From NCBI GenBank assembly GCA_041653595.1, contig JBAZFB010000001.1:1-64000 (forward strand): a stretch of 64,000 bases of DNA, given 5' to 3'. A model generated the notes under the pieces. It did not search any database and was not told the DNA's origin. It saw nothing but the letters and a program-made list of their open reading frames with translations. Positions 25,057 through 33,665 of the stretch are shown piece by piece (position 1 is the stretch's first letter; the number at the start of each line of letters is the position of its first letter). The position numbers were made by a program, and so were the translations under genes. This stretch comes from Candidatus Omnitrophota bacterium. GTDB taxonomy: Bacteria; Omnitrophota; Gorgyraeia; Pluralincolimonadales; Pluralincolimonadaceae.

Positions 25057-25602
25057 TTACGGGACCGTCCTGAAATCCGCATCATCAAAATAGCAAGACC
25101 CCGGAGTGTTCTTTTGGGCAGCCTGGATCACTACCTTGATCTTTGCTTTAGCGGCGCTTGGGGGCGCAATAGCCGTCGGAGTTGATAAGATCGCCCAAGT
25201 GTCGCTGGCGCCGGCAAGAGGAGAGCTCTTTACCGGGTCACCAATTATGGCGCTATCGGCAGTGCACCATTCTATCTGTATCCACACCTTAGAATCGCCG
25301 GAAATAGGGTCGCTGGGTTTACTTAAAACAGAGACGCTCGCTTTATACTGCGTGCCGGGAATTACATCGACATACTGCTCGAATACTCCATCGCCATAAT
25401 CCCAAGCCCAAGCCTTTCCGGATTGTATACCGCTCTTATAGGTTTCAGTATCATATGTAGAGTCGCCGTACAGATCCCATCCAAGCGAATCAGCTTTTTC
25501 AAAACCCGGGTTGACAAGCAAGTTACCGTCAGCAGCGAATAAGGACAAAATGAAGAAAGTCAAAACGAAAACAAGAATACAGCCTACGCATACCCCTTTC
25601 AT
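25057..25602 (-). CDS. Secreted jelly-roll carbohydrate-binding-like protein (B)
   Basis: A 181-residue exported protein, close paralogue of the one at 23622: signal peptide about 1-25, then NLLVNPGFE, GWDLYGDSTYDT, WAWDYGDGVFEQY, WIQIEW and a SCYFDDADF end. It has no PEP-CTERM tail. The ATG at 25602 follows AAAGGAGGAAGGGAAGC; the longer in-frame start at 25662 lies upstream of the operator palindrome and is rejected. The gene has its own promoter (TTGACA at 25681-25676) with the LacI-type palindrome downstream. A binding role for a polysaccharide is inferred, not shown. Confidence 0.76.
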   Translation of the reverse strand: MKGVCVGCILVFVLTFFILSLFAADGNLLVNPGFEKADSLGWDLYGDSTYDTETYKSGIQSGKAWAWDYGDGVFEQYVDVIPGTQYKASVSVLSKPSDPISGDSKVWIQIEWCTADSAIIGDPVKSSPLAGASDTWAILSTPTAIAPPSAAKAKIKVVIQAAQKNTPGSCYFDDADFRTVP

Positions 25603-25629
25603 GCTTCCCTTCCTCCTTTTTTTGATGCC

Positions 25630-25681
25630 TATGCTCTCGTGAGCATAAACATAGGTTACCATATAGGCTTTATAATGTCAA
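25630..25681 (-). promoter_or_regulatory. Promoter and LacI-type operator of secreted protein B
   Basis: TTGACA lies at 25681-25676 on the minus strand; a weak -10 (TAACCT) lies 17 bases on. Palindrome TATGCTC-tcgt-GAGCATA at 25630-25647 follows, just past the expected start site. Read on the minus strand its core is TGCTCACGAGAGCA, identical to the site at 24975. Confidence 0.68.
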
Positions 25682-25700
25682 GCCGATTTTATTGCTTTTT

Positions 25701-26699
25701 TTAGGTTGATTTTCTAATAACAAGTTTTGGCTCAAAAAAACGCGTGTAGTCCTTATTTTTGCCTTGGGGGATGACATTTTTGATCAATGTCTCGGCAGCC
25801 GCAAAGGCCATATCTTTTACCGGCTGAGAAATCGTAGATAAGGAAGGAGAAAAATTTTCACAGCTCGGTATATTGTCAAAGCCGATCACGGCTATATCTT
25901 TGGGTATATCCCTGCCGGCTTGTTTAATAGCTGACATCGCCGCAAGGGCCATCCTATCGTTTGCGGCAAAGACAGCGTCGGGGGGTTCTTTTAATGATAA
26001 CAGCCTTTCGATGGCCAGTTTCTCATAATTAACATGATTATTATCATCGTTATATTGCACGTATTCAATTATTACCTGTTTGTCCGCCTCTTGTAAAGCT
26101 TTTTTATATCCTCTGAATCTATCCTCGGCATCCACCCAGTTCTTGTGGCCATGAATGAACGCTATCCTCTTGCGGCCGGAATCCAATAAATATTTTGTTG
26201 CCAGATAGCCTCCCGTAACATTATCGCAGTCGAAAGAAGAAAGATCCTTAAGATGCGAACATAAAAGGACTAAGGGTACCTTTTTATCCTGCAATCCAAG
26301 CACGTCTTTATAATTGTCTTTTCCGATAGCCGGCAAGATAAAACCTGATACTGATTTATTCAGATACGTATTCAAACATTCAAAACTATTAAATTTATCC
26401 TGGGTAAATAACATGACTTGATAGCCTTCTTTCTTGGCGGCTTCACTTACACCTTTGATTATTTCCTGGACATAAGGCTCCATACTAAAGAGGCCTCCTC
26501 CAAAGAAAAGAAGCCCAAGGACGTTTATTTTTCCCGAAAGAAGTCTGGCGGAATGGATATTAGGAGCGTAGGGTTCTTTTTTAAGGTAATCCAGCACCAA
26601 AGCGCGGGTTTTTTCCGAAACATACCTGTCTTCCCTTAAGACCCGCGCTACGGTAAACCTTGATACTTTTAATTTTTTTCCTATTTCCCTAAGGGACAT
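25701..26699 (-). CDS. LacI-family sugar-responsive transcriptional regulator
   Basis: A 332-residue repressor. The N-terminal HTH (LREIGKKLKVSRFTVARVL) and hinge region (SARLLSGKINVLGLLF) are followed by a periplasmic-binding-like sensor with VFAANDRMALAAMSAIKQAG, DIAVIGFDNI and PSLSTISQPV. The sugar effector cannot be read. Three copies of a palindromic site with the LacI-type central CG lie upstream of neighbouring genes, which makes it the probable local regulator of PEP-CTERM protein, protein B and GH3. Its own transcription appears to come from the promoter repeat at 26740-26768, which lacks the palindrome. Confidence 0.9.
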   Translation of the reverse strand: MSLREIGKKLKVSRFTVARVLREDRYVSEKTRALVLDYLKKEPYAPNIHSARLLSGKINVLGLLFFGGGLFSMEPYVQEIIKGVSEAAKKEGYQVMLFTQDKFNSFECLNTYLNKSVSGFILPAIGKDNYKDVLGLQDKKVPLVLLCSHLKDLSSFDCDNVTGGYLATKYLLDSGRKRIAFIHGHKNWVDAEDRFRGYKKALQEADKQVIIEYVQYNDDNNHVNYEKLAIERLLSLKEPPDAVFAANDRMALAAMSAIKQAGRDIPKDIAVIGFDNIPSCENFSPSLSTISQPVKDMAFAAAETLIKNVIPQGKNKDYTRFFEPKLVIRKST

Positions 26700-26725
26700 T
26701 GAAGCCTTAATCTCCTTCTCTCCTT

Positions 26726-26783
26726 AATTAGCTGGTTTTATTATAGGGATAATATCTTGCTATATCAAGGATTTTTGGGGATT
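26726..26783 (-). repeat. Dispersed promoter-bearing repeat, copy C
   Basis: On the minus strand it carries TTGATA (26768-26763), 17 bases and TATAAT (26745-26740), then AAAACCAGCTAA. It is truncated in the outer module compared with copies B, D and E. It drives the LacI gene. Confidence 0.78.
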
Positions 26784-26798
26784 AAAGGCGTCATCTCC

Positions 26799-29411
26799 CT
26801 ATCGCCCCGCATACGCAAAGCGGGTCTGGAGCCGGATGTCGCGGGATGAACTGCCGACGAGAATGTCGAATTCGCCGGGTTCGGCGACCCAACCCTTCGC
26901 CTCAGCGTCGTAGAACGCGAGGGCTCGCTCGTTCAAACGGAAGATGACCTGCTTCGTTTCGCCCGGCGCCAACTCCACCTTCTCGAACCCCTTGAGCTCC
27001 TTCACGGGGCGGAGCAGGCGGGACTCGACATCGTGGACGTAGAGTTGCACGACTTCCTTGCCCTTGCGCTTGCCCGTGTTCGTGATGTCCACGCTAGCGA
27101 CAAGGGTCTTGGGGTCCACATTCAGGTTGCTGTACTTGAATGTCGTGTAGGACAATCCGTGCCCGAACGGGAAAAGGGGTTCCACGTTCCGAGTGTCGTA
27201 GTAACGGTAGCCGACCAGCAGGCCTTCCTTATACTCGCAGTCCTTATCGTTGTACTGCCCGATCGCGTGGGCTGGACAGTCCTCGAGCCGCTTGGGAAAC
27301 GTGATCGGCAGCTTGCCGGAGGGGTTGACGTCACCGAACACGATGTCGGCCACGGCGTTTCCGGCTTCCATGCCGGCATACCACGTCTGGACCACGCAGG
27401 GCACTTTGTCGATCCACGGCATCTCTACGGCGCTGCCGGAGATCAGGAACACGGCAGTGCGCGGATTGGCCGCCGCGACTGCCTCGATCAACTCGTTCTG
27501 CCGCCCGTGCAGCCGGATGTCACGACGGTCCTCACCCTCCATGTCGTACCGATGGTTCTGGCCCGCGAACACCAGCACGGCATCTGCCGCGCGCGCCGCC
27601 TTGATCGCCTCGGCAAATTCGACTTCGGGGCCGACGCGGGAGTCCGGCCGGACCCAACCCAGTTTGACCATCGCATCGCCGCTGGATTCATAGTACTCCA
27701 CCTCGAAGCGGTAGGTCTGGCCCGCGGCCAACTCGATCTTCGCGTCTTTCCGTTCCTCTGCATGATCGGCCCAGTTGTCGATCACCACCTTGCCGTTGAT
27801 CTTCAGCCTCGAACCGTCGTCGCTCGTGAGGCCCAAGTTATAGATCCCGTTGGCAGTCGGCAGGATATCAGCCGTCCACCGCGCGGAGAAGTTATCCTTG
27901 GATACACCTGCGGCCGGACCCAGGTCCTTCCAGTTAAAGTCCATGGCCTTCTCATACCGGATCTCGACCGGCTGACCATTCAGATTACGGTTGTTGAAGT
28001 ACTCGCCCTTCCAACTCCGGATGTTTGACTTGGGATCCGTGGTCTGCACATACTTATCGCTGATCGCTTCGAAGACCGTGGCGTCGCCCGTGTCCCGGTA
28101 GCCCTCCACGTACGTGATCTTAACCATTCCCCCGCCCTTGCGTTTCAGCCCCTCGAGCGGGGTGATTTCGTAAAGCGCGCGGATCGCCGAACTGCCGCCT
28201 TGATTCGCATGCTGCATGACGGCGTTCTCGCCGATCACCGCGAGCTTCAGTGTCTTGTTAATGTCGAGCGGCAGGACGCCGTCGTTCTTCAGCAGCACCA
28301 TCGCCTCGCCGGCGACATCCCGGACCGCCTGCTGGTTTGCGGCGGTGTTGCGCGATCCGGTCTTGCGTGTCGACGGATCAAGCATACCGGCCCGGATCAT
28401 GAAGCGGAGGATCCGCCGGACCTTGTCGTCGACGACGCTCTCCGGAATCTCCCCGCGCTCGACGGCCTGCCGAAGGGGATTCGCAAAGAAGAAGGTGTCG
28501 TAGTTGTCCGACGTGCCCATCTCTATATCGAGCCCGTTCACCGCGGCATCGCGCGTGCTGTGCGTTCCGCCCCAGTCCGAAATACAGACGCCGTCGAACC
28601 CCCACTCCCCCTTGAGAATGTCGTTCACGAGGTACTTGTTCTCCCCGCACCACTGTCCCCGGAACTTGTTGTAGGAGGTCATGATAGTCCAGGCACCCGC
28701 GCGGACGGCCGCCTCGAACGCCGGCAGGTAAATTTCGCGCAGGGTGCGCTCGTCGGCCACCACGTTGACCCAACCGCGGTTCCACTCCTGGTTATTCAGC
28801 GCGTAGTGCTTCACGCACGCCGCCACATCGTTGCTCTGGATGCCGCGCACCACCTCGGACGCCATCTGGCCGACTTGGTACGGGTCCTCGCCGTAATACT
28901 CAAAATTGCGGCCACAGACGGGAGTGCGGACGATGTTGATGCCGGGGCCCAGGAGGATGTCCTTGTTACGATGACGCGCCTCCGTGCCCAATGTTTCGCC
29001 GAATCGGCGTCCCATTTCCCGATTCCAAGTCGATGCCAGCGCGGAGCCGGTCGGGAGATAGGTCACGTAGTCATCCTCCCACCCCGCGGGCTCCCAGGAG
29101 TTGGCGGCGGTTTCGCGCCGTACTCCGTGCGGGCCGTCGGACATCGCCACACGGGGGATCCCCAGCCGTTCAATCCCGGCGGTATTGAACTTCGAATTGG
29201 CGTGGCAAAGCGAAAGCTTTTCGGCCAGCGACATCTGCTTCAGCAGGTCATTGATGCGTGTTTCAATTGCCGGCACCGGCGCGAGGTTCTCAGCTTTGTC
29301 GATAGCGGTCGCGGCAACAGCTTGAGTTTCTGATCCAAAACCCTGGAGTCCGCCGCATGATATAGTGAATGTTACCAGAAGTGTGACGAAAATGTACTTA
29401 AACATATTCAT
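26799..29411 (-). CDS. GH3 beta-glucosidase with inserted PA14 domain
   Basis: An 870-residue exported glycosidase. The ATG at 29411 follows AAGGAGCAAAGGT. A signal peptide ends near TISCGG, possibly a weak lipobox. The N-terminal GH3 barrel holds RNFEYYGEDPY, CVKHYALNNQE and nucleophile Asp279 in VCISDWGG. A PA14 domain (SWKGEYFNNRNL to KLGWVRPD) is inserted into the alpha/beta sandwich domain, and a fibronectin III-like domain closes the protein (FPFGHGLSYTTF to EFDILVGSSS). The arrangement is that of beta-glucosidases acting on beta-glucans or xylo-oligosaccharides. The gene is visibly richer in G+C than its neighbours, and long antisense frames result. It looks acquired and placed under the LacI-type operator upstream. 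Confidence 0.9.
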   Translation of the reverse strand: MNMFKYIFVTLLVTFTISCGGLQGFGSETQAVAATAIDKAENLAPVPAIETRINDLLKQMSLAEKLSLCHANSKFNTAGIERLGIPRVAMSDGPHGVRRETAANSWEPAGWEDDYVTYLPTGSALASTWNREMGRRFGETLGTEARHRNKDILLGPGINIVRTPVCGRNFEYYGEDPYQVGQMASEVVRGIQSNDVAACVKHYALNNQEWNRGWVNVVADERTLREIYLPAFEAAVRAGAWTIMTSYNKFRGQWCGENKYLVNDILKGEWGFDGVCISDWGGTHSTRDAAVNGLDIEMGTSDNYDTFFFANPLRQAVERGEIPESVVDDKVRRILRFMIRAGMLDPSTRKTGSRNTAANQQAVRDVAGEAMVLLKNDGVLPLDINKTLKLAVIGENAVMQHANQGGSSAIRALYEITPLEGLKRKGGGMVKITYVEGYRDTGDATVFEAISDKYVQTTDPKSNIRSWKGEYFNNRNLNGQPVEIRYEKAMDFNWKDLGPAAGVSKDNFSARWTADILPTANGIYNLGLTSDDGSRLKINGKVVIDNWADHAEERKDAKIELAAGQTYRFEVEYYESSGDAMVKLGWVRPDSRVGPEVEFAEAIKAARAADAVLVFAGQNHRYDMEGEDRRDIRLHGRQNELIEAVAAANPRTAVFLISGSAVEMPWIDKVPCVVQTWYAGMEAGNAVADIVFGDVNPSGKLPITFPKRLEDCPAHAIGQYNDKDCEYKEGLLVGYRYYDTRNVEPLFPFGHGLSYTTFKYSNLNVDPKTLVASVDITNTGKRKGKEVVQLYVHDVESRLLRPVKELKGFEKVELAPGETKQVIFRLNERALAFYDAEAKGWVAEPGEFDILVGSSSRDIRLQTRFAYAGR

Positions 29412-29476
29412 ACCTTTGCTCCTTTTTATACAAATCATTTAATAATAGCTCCTTTTTTCATTGTTTCTCTTTATAT

Positions 29477-29516
29477 TGCCCACGTGGGCATAGTTTAACA
29501 CATAATCACCCTTTTT
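29477..29516 (-). promoter_or_regulatory. GH3 promoter with LacI-type operator
   Basis: On the minus strand, TTGAAA (near 29515), a 16-base spacer and TAAACT are followed by the perfect palindrome TGCCCAC-GTGGGCA at 29477-29490. Together with the two TGCTCACGAGAGCA sites it gives the pattern TGCYCACGWGRGCA. Confidence 0.65.
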
Positions 29517-29568
29517 CAAGAGAAATTTACTGCTTTTTTTATGGGAATTCTTGGCAAGGCTACACCAA

Positions 29569-30273
29569 TTACACGATTTTTCCAAAAAGGGCACCCACGG
29601 CGGCCGTCAACGCCATTGCTAATGCTCCCCAAAACGTAACGCGAATAGCTGCTCTCGCTATGGGTGCTCCGCCTACGAATGCCGCCAGCGCCCCTAACCC
29701 CGCGAGAAAAACAAGCGTGACCCCAAAAACAACGGGAACCAATTTCGTTCCCGGAACTACAAACACGATGAGAAGCGGCATCGCTGCGCCGACAGAAAAA
29801 CTCGCTGCCGATGCCCACGCGGCTTGTAACGGGTGAGCGATGAAATTAAGAGAGATGCCGAGTTCGTCACGGGCGTGTGCCGACAATGCGTCATGGGCCA
29901 TCAATTGCTCGGCAACCTGTTTTGCGAGCGGCGGATCCAGTCCCCGGCCCTCGTAGATTGACGCCAGCTCCCTGTGCTCGTTTTCATTATCTACATCGAG
30001 TTCCTTGCGCTCGCGCGCCAGGTCTGCTCTTTCGGTATCGGCCTGTGAGCTTACCGATACGTACTCGCCGGCCGCCATTGACATCGCCCCTGCGACCAAA
30101 CCGGCGACGCCGGCGACCAATACTGAACCTCTAGACGCGTGAGCCGCAGCTACGCCCACAATGAGGCTTGCGGTTGATACTATCCCATCGTTCGCGCCCA
30201 GAACTGCGGCACGTAACCAACCAATCCGGTACGTACGATGATGTTCCCTATGACTACTTCTGGCCGCCACCAT
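29569..30273 (-). CDS. VIT1/CCC1-family iron/manganese transporter
   Basis: A 234-residue membrane protein. The signature LRAAVLGANDGIVSTASLIVGVAAA and GEYVSVSSQADTERADL are diagnostic of the VIT family; a central charged, cytosolic domain (about 80-140) precedes three more helices. These proteins move Fe2+ or Mn2+ out of the cytosol. The gene is unusually G+C-rich at codon third positions. It follows promoter repeat copy D and a repeated ccgagggaaacctctc element. Confidence 0.88.
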   Translation of the reverse strand: MVAARSSHREHHRTYRIGWLRAAVLGANDGIVSTASLIVGVAAAHASRGSVLVAGVAGLVAGAMSMAAGEYVSVSSQADTERADLARERKELDVDNENEHRELASIYEGRGLDPPLAKQVAEQLMAHDALSAHARDELGISLNFIAHPLQAAWASAASFSVGAAMPLLIVFVVPGTKLVPVVFGVTLVFLAGLGALAAFVGGAPIARAAIRVTFWGALAMALTAAVGALFGKIV

Positions 30274-30308
30274 TGTATCTTCCTTTCAGCCGAGGGAAAC
30301 CTCTCTAA

Positions 30309-30391
30309 TTTAGCTGGTTTTATTATAAGGGTTATATCTTAGTATTTCAATAATTTTTGCGGAATTAGAGAGGGGTTTTATCGCGAAATTT
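30309..30391 (-). repeat. Dispersed promoter-bearing repeat, copy D
   Basis: On the minus strand it carries TTGAAA (30350-30345), 17 bases and TATAAT (30327-30322), then AAAACCAGCTAAATTAGAGAGG. AATTAGAGAGG also occurs inverted on the far side of the promoter, so the promoter is bracketed by an inverted repeat. It drives the VIT gene. Confidence 0.78.
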
Positions 30392-30848
30392 TTAATATTT
30401 TGTAGTGTAGAATACCTGCCGGAATTTTTATCTCTATTGCTTCGCCCTCTTTATGATTTATTAAACCTTTGCCGACAGGCGATGAAACGGATATCTTCCC
30501 CTGCTTATAGTCCGCCTCTACCTCAGAAACCAGCATATACACTATCTTCTCTTCTGTATCCAGGTCCTCGAGCTCTACTGTCGCGCCGATCAAAATCTTG
30601 TCTTTAGGCATCTCTTCATCATTAAGAATACGCACATAGGCCAGCTTCGCTTCCAACTCGGCTATCTTTTTTTCATTAAAAGCCTGATCTTCCTTGGCGG
30701 CATCATATTCGGAATTCTCAGAAATGTCTCCGTGATCCCTGGCTTCTCCTATAGCTTTCGATAATTGCCTGCGCTTCACCGTTTTTAAGCGCTCCAGGTC
30801 CTTTACCAATTTTTGATAACCTTCTTCGGTCAGATATATATCGCTCAC
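30378..30848 (-). CDS. greA: Transcription elongation factor GreA
   Basis: A 156-residue GreA. The N-terminal coiled coil (YQKLVKDLERLKTVKRRQLSKAIGEARDHGDISENSEYDAAKEDQ, seen in pieces) has the tip acidic residues DISENSEYDAAK; the C-terminal FKBP-like domain has SPVGKGLINHKEGEAIEIKIPAG. It stimulates transcript cleavage by stalled RNA polymerase. It is the last gene of the lmo0937-ldh-glgB-greA group and begins 1 base after the glgB stop. Confidence 0.95.
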   Translation of the reverse strand: MSDIYLTEEGYQKLVKDLERLKTVKRRQLSKAIGEARDHGDISENSEYDAAKEDQAFNEKKIAELEAKLAYVRILNDEEMPKDKILIGATVELEDLDTEEKIVYMLVSEVEADYKQGKISVSSPVGKGLINHKEGEAIEIKIPAGILHYKILKISR

Positions 30849-30849
30849 A

Positions 30850-32676
30850 TTAGTTATCCTGCGAAAATATTACTACTGTGTATGGCCCGATATTGATTTT
30901 TCCGGAGCAAGGCAACCCATCGATTTTTTCCTCATGGGCCTCGACATCAGGGGTAGGATGATTTGCAAAATTTGGGCCGTATTTATATGAGTCGCTGTTA
31001 AATCGCGTTTTCCACAATCCGGCCCGCGGAAAACCGATGACATAACCATCGCAGTTTTGATTTATCATATTTACCACCACAACTACGCTATCGGCCGGGC
31101 CTTGTTTGTCCCAGCGATGGAAAGCGATGATCTTGGCTCCATCGTCAAAATGATAGATATGGGTATTTTGACCGCACAACCCACGCGTCACACCCGATAG
31201 ATTGCGCCGCAACGCGATCAGGTCCCTGTACATTCCAAAAATACCGTGTTCATCCTCAACACGGGACCAGTCGATCGGGTCTTTATCCTGGAACCAGCGG
31301 TCTTCCAGCAACTCTTGCCCTTCAAAAATCATCGGGATGCCCGGTGAAGTAAGGACAAGAGCGCCGGCCAAAGTAGAACGTTTCTTGGAAAACCAGCTAT
31401 CCACCTTGCCCGGCCAGATCTCCTCCGGCACCCTGGACCGGCCATTGGCGACCTCGTCATGGGACTCTGTATAAATAATCCGCCGAAAGACGTCTAGATC
31501 GTAACGATGCTCGATAGCTTTACTGACTGCCCCCAGATCACGGAGTTTATCATCACGTGTGATGACGGCCTGGCGAACGGGGTGAACGAATTCGGCATCC
31601 CATTGCGCGTTAAAACCTGCGCCGCCCGCTCCTACATTTTTGATGACCCAGGGGTTATTTTTCATGCTTTCGCCGATGCTGATCTTGCCGGGAAACAATT
31701 GTTGGATCTCCGTATTGATCCACTGCATCAAGCTCCAGCCTTCGGGGATGGCATTAGCCGAATTGTTGTCACTACCGTCAATGCTTTTGATATAGGCTAT
31801 CATGTCCCAGCGTAATCCGTCGGCGCGGTACTCCTCGAACCACATCAGGGCGTTATCGCGCAAATATTGGCGCACTTCGCCCCGGCCGTAATCGGGGCGT
31901 GTCTCGCCCCAGGGCGTTTGCGAGCAACGATCATTGTAAAAGAAGATTCCTCCCTTATTATTTTCGCTCCAACCGTCAAACTGCCACAAACTAAGATCGC
32001 CCGGGCCAAAGTGGTTGTAGACGACATCTATGATAACAGCGATACCATGTTCATGGGCCGCCTTCACAAATCGCTTGAGCGCATCCGGCCCGCCGTAAAT
32101 ACTCTCAACGGCAAAGGGAAGCGCCGGATTGTAGCCCCACGAAAAATCACCTGCAAACTCCGCGACAGGCATCACTTCGATGGCATTGATACCCAATTTT
32201 TTGAGATAAGGGAATTTTTCAATGGCACTATCAAAAGTGCCCGGTTGTCCCTTTTTTTTGACGTTAAAAGTGCCGATGTGCATCTCGTAAATGACAAGCT
32301 CATTCCCCGTGGCCATATGAAACTTATTATCACCCCAGTCAAAGGCTTTGGGGTCATAGATAACTCCGTTGCCGGTTGAGCCGGTCACCTTTCTGGCATA
32401 AGGATCGATGCGGGAAAGAGGAGGAAGCTTCCAATCGACAGGGGTGTGGATCATATACCTGTACTCATCTCCCGCTTTTGCTCCCGGCACGCCGATCGAC
32501 CAGTAACCGCCCTCTTCTTTGGCCAGGGGTATCGAGGTATCGTTCCATTCGTTGAAGGTTCCGGCCACATAAACCTTTTCTGCATGCGGCGCCCATACGC
32601 GAAACGTTACACCCCTTGCACCGGGTATGGCCCCCATGCTCGGGCGCTTTATCGCGTTATTGGTTTTTTTTGGCAT
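30850..32676 (-). CDS. glgB: GH13 branching-enzyme-type glucan hydrolase/transferase
   Basis: A 608-residue cytoplasmic GH13 enzyme. Residues about 15-105 are a CBM48 (GVTFRVWAPHAEKVYVAGTFNEWN). The barrel has DVVYNHFG, nucleophile in DGLRWDM, acid/base in ISIGES and TESHDE; a C-terminal beta domain follows. The layout fits 1,4-alpha-glucan branching enzyme, which makes alpha-1,6 branches in glycogen; a related trehalohydrolase or isoamylase function is less likely but cannot be excluded. A glycogen phosphorylase gene at 49604 supports a glycogen cycle. It follows ldh by 11 bases. Confidence 0.82.
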   Translation of the reverse strand: MPKKTNNAIKRPSMGAIPGARGVTFRVWAPHAEKVYVAGTFNEWNDTSIPLAKEEGGYWSIGVPGAKAGDEYRYMIHTPVDWKLPPLSRIDPYARKVTGSTGNGVIYDPKAFDWGDNKFHMATGNELVIYEMHIGTFNVKKKGQPGTFDSAIEKFPYLKKLGINAIEVMPVAEFAGDFSWGYNPALPFAVESIYGGPDALKRFVKAAHEHGIAVIIDVVYNHFGPGDLSLWQFDGWSENNKGGIFFYNDRCSQTPWGETRPDYGRGEVRQYLRDNALMWFEEYRADGLRWDMIAYIKSIDGSDNNSANAIPEGWSLMQWINTEIQQLFPGKISIGESMKNNPWVIKNVGAGGAGFNAQWDAEFVHPVRQAVITRDDKLRDLGAVSKAIEHRYDLDVFRRIIYTESHDEVANGRSRVPEEIWPGKVDSWFSKKRSTLAGALVLTSPGIPMIFEGQELLEDRWFQDKDPIDWSRVEDEHGIFGMYRDLIALRRNLSGVTRGLCGQNTHIYHFDDGAKIIAFHRWDKQGPADSVVVVVNMINQNCDGYVIGFPRAGLWKTRFNSDSYKYGPNFANHPTPDVEAHEEKIDGLPCSGKINIGPYTVVIFSQDN

Positions 32677-32687
32677 CCTCTTTTCTC

Positions 32688-33665
32688 CTACAACCCGACT
32701 TCTTTAATAACTTCTTTGATAGCGCTTGAAGATTTTTTGAGCGCCTTCTCTTCTTTTTTAGTAAGCTCGAGTGTCAAAAGCCCTCTAACGCCGTTCTTGT
32801 TAACTACGGCGGGAAGGCTTAGATATACATCGCGCATATCCAGATAACCGGTGATCAGGCTTGACACAGGCAAGACCGCGTTTTCATCATGAAGGATCGC
32901 CTGTGTTATCCTTGCCAAAGACAGGCCGATCCCATATGACGTCTCGCCCTTCTTTTCTATGATCTTATAGGCGGAATCCCTTACTTCGAAAAATATTTCT
33001 TCCAGCTTTTCCTCGTGGCGGCACCCGTGTCTGTCGCCGCACACTGAACAATAATTTTTAAACAAAACCCCGCCGATCGTAGCGTTACTCCAAATAGGCG
33101 ATTCACTATTCCCGTGCTCGCCCAGAATATAGGCATGGACGTTGTGCGGATCTATTTTACAGTGCTTGGCTAAAAGGAACCGGAAGCGCGCCGTATCCAG
33201 AACCGTCCCGGAGCCGATCACTTCATTTGCCGGCTTAGACGAAAATTTGTAAGCCGCGTACGATAGGATATCTACGGGATTGGTTGCAATCAAGAGGATG
33301 GCCGAAGGGGCATATTTGACTATCTGAGATACTACCTGCCGGAAGATCTCTACATTGTCTTTGGCAAGCGCGAGCCTGGTCTGGCCGGGCTTTTGCTTCT
33401 TACCGGCGGTTATCACCACCAGATCGGAATCTTTTATATCCGGGTAGTCTCCGGAGGCGATCTCAACCGGTGAGAGATAAGGCGCGCCGTGGGACAGGTC
33501 CATGACTTCCCCTTCAAGGCGCTTTTTGTCCATATCGGTTATAACAACGCTTCTTGCCAGCCCTTTCATGATCAGCGCGTAGGCATAACGCATCCCCACG
33601 TTACCGCAACCGATGATTGAAACCTTTGGTCTTAATTCAGTTGTAGATTTACTGGTGGCGATCAA
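32688..33665 (-). CDS. ldh: L-lactate dehydrogenase
   Basis: A 325-residue NAD-dependent dehydrogenase. GCGNVGMRYA is the dinucleotide loop; Gln in KPGQTRL at the specificity loop favours lactate over malate; LDTARFR and catalytic His in GEHGNSE are present, though the usual Asp after GEHG is Asn. A Cys-rich insert (NYCSVCGDRHGC) lies after the active-site His, similar to inserts in Thermotoga-type LDH. The only upstream start is TTG, overlapping the lmo0937 TGA as TTGA; no good ribosome site is visible, so translational coupling is likely. It interconverts pyruvate and lactate. Confidence 0.88.
   Translation of the reverse strand: MIATSKSTTELRPKVSIIGCGNVGMRYAYALIMKGLARSVVITDMDKKRLEGEVMDLSHGAPYLSPVEIASGDYPDIKDSDLVVITAGKKQKPGQTRLALAKDNVEIFRQVVSQIVKYAPSAILLIATNPVDILSYAAYKFSSKPANEVIGSGTVLDTARFRFLLAKHCKIDPHNVHAYILGEHGNSESPIWSNATIGGVLFKNYCSVCGDRHGCRHEEKLEEIFFEVRDSAYKIIEKKGETSYGIGLSLARITQAILHDENAVLPVSSLITGYLDMRDVYLSLPAVVNKNGVRGLLTLELTKKEEKALKKSSSAIKEVIKEVGL

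Noticed and set aside
25602..25662. Longer N-terminus (20 extra residues) for secreted protein B
   Set aside because: It would begin upstream of the operator and lacks a ribosome site, while AAAGGAGG stands before the ATG at 25602 with a signal peptide after it.
27033..29333. Long plus-strand open frames (331 and 377 codons) opposite the GH3 gene
   Set aside because: They are antisense to a clear GH3/PA14 protein, show no domain pattern, and arise from the high G+C content of that gene.
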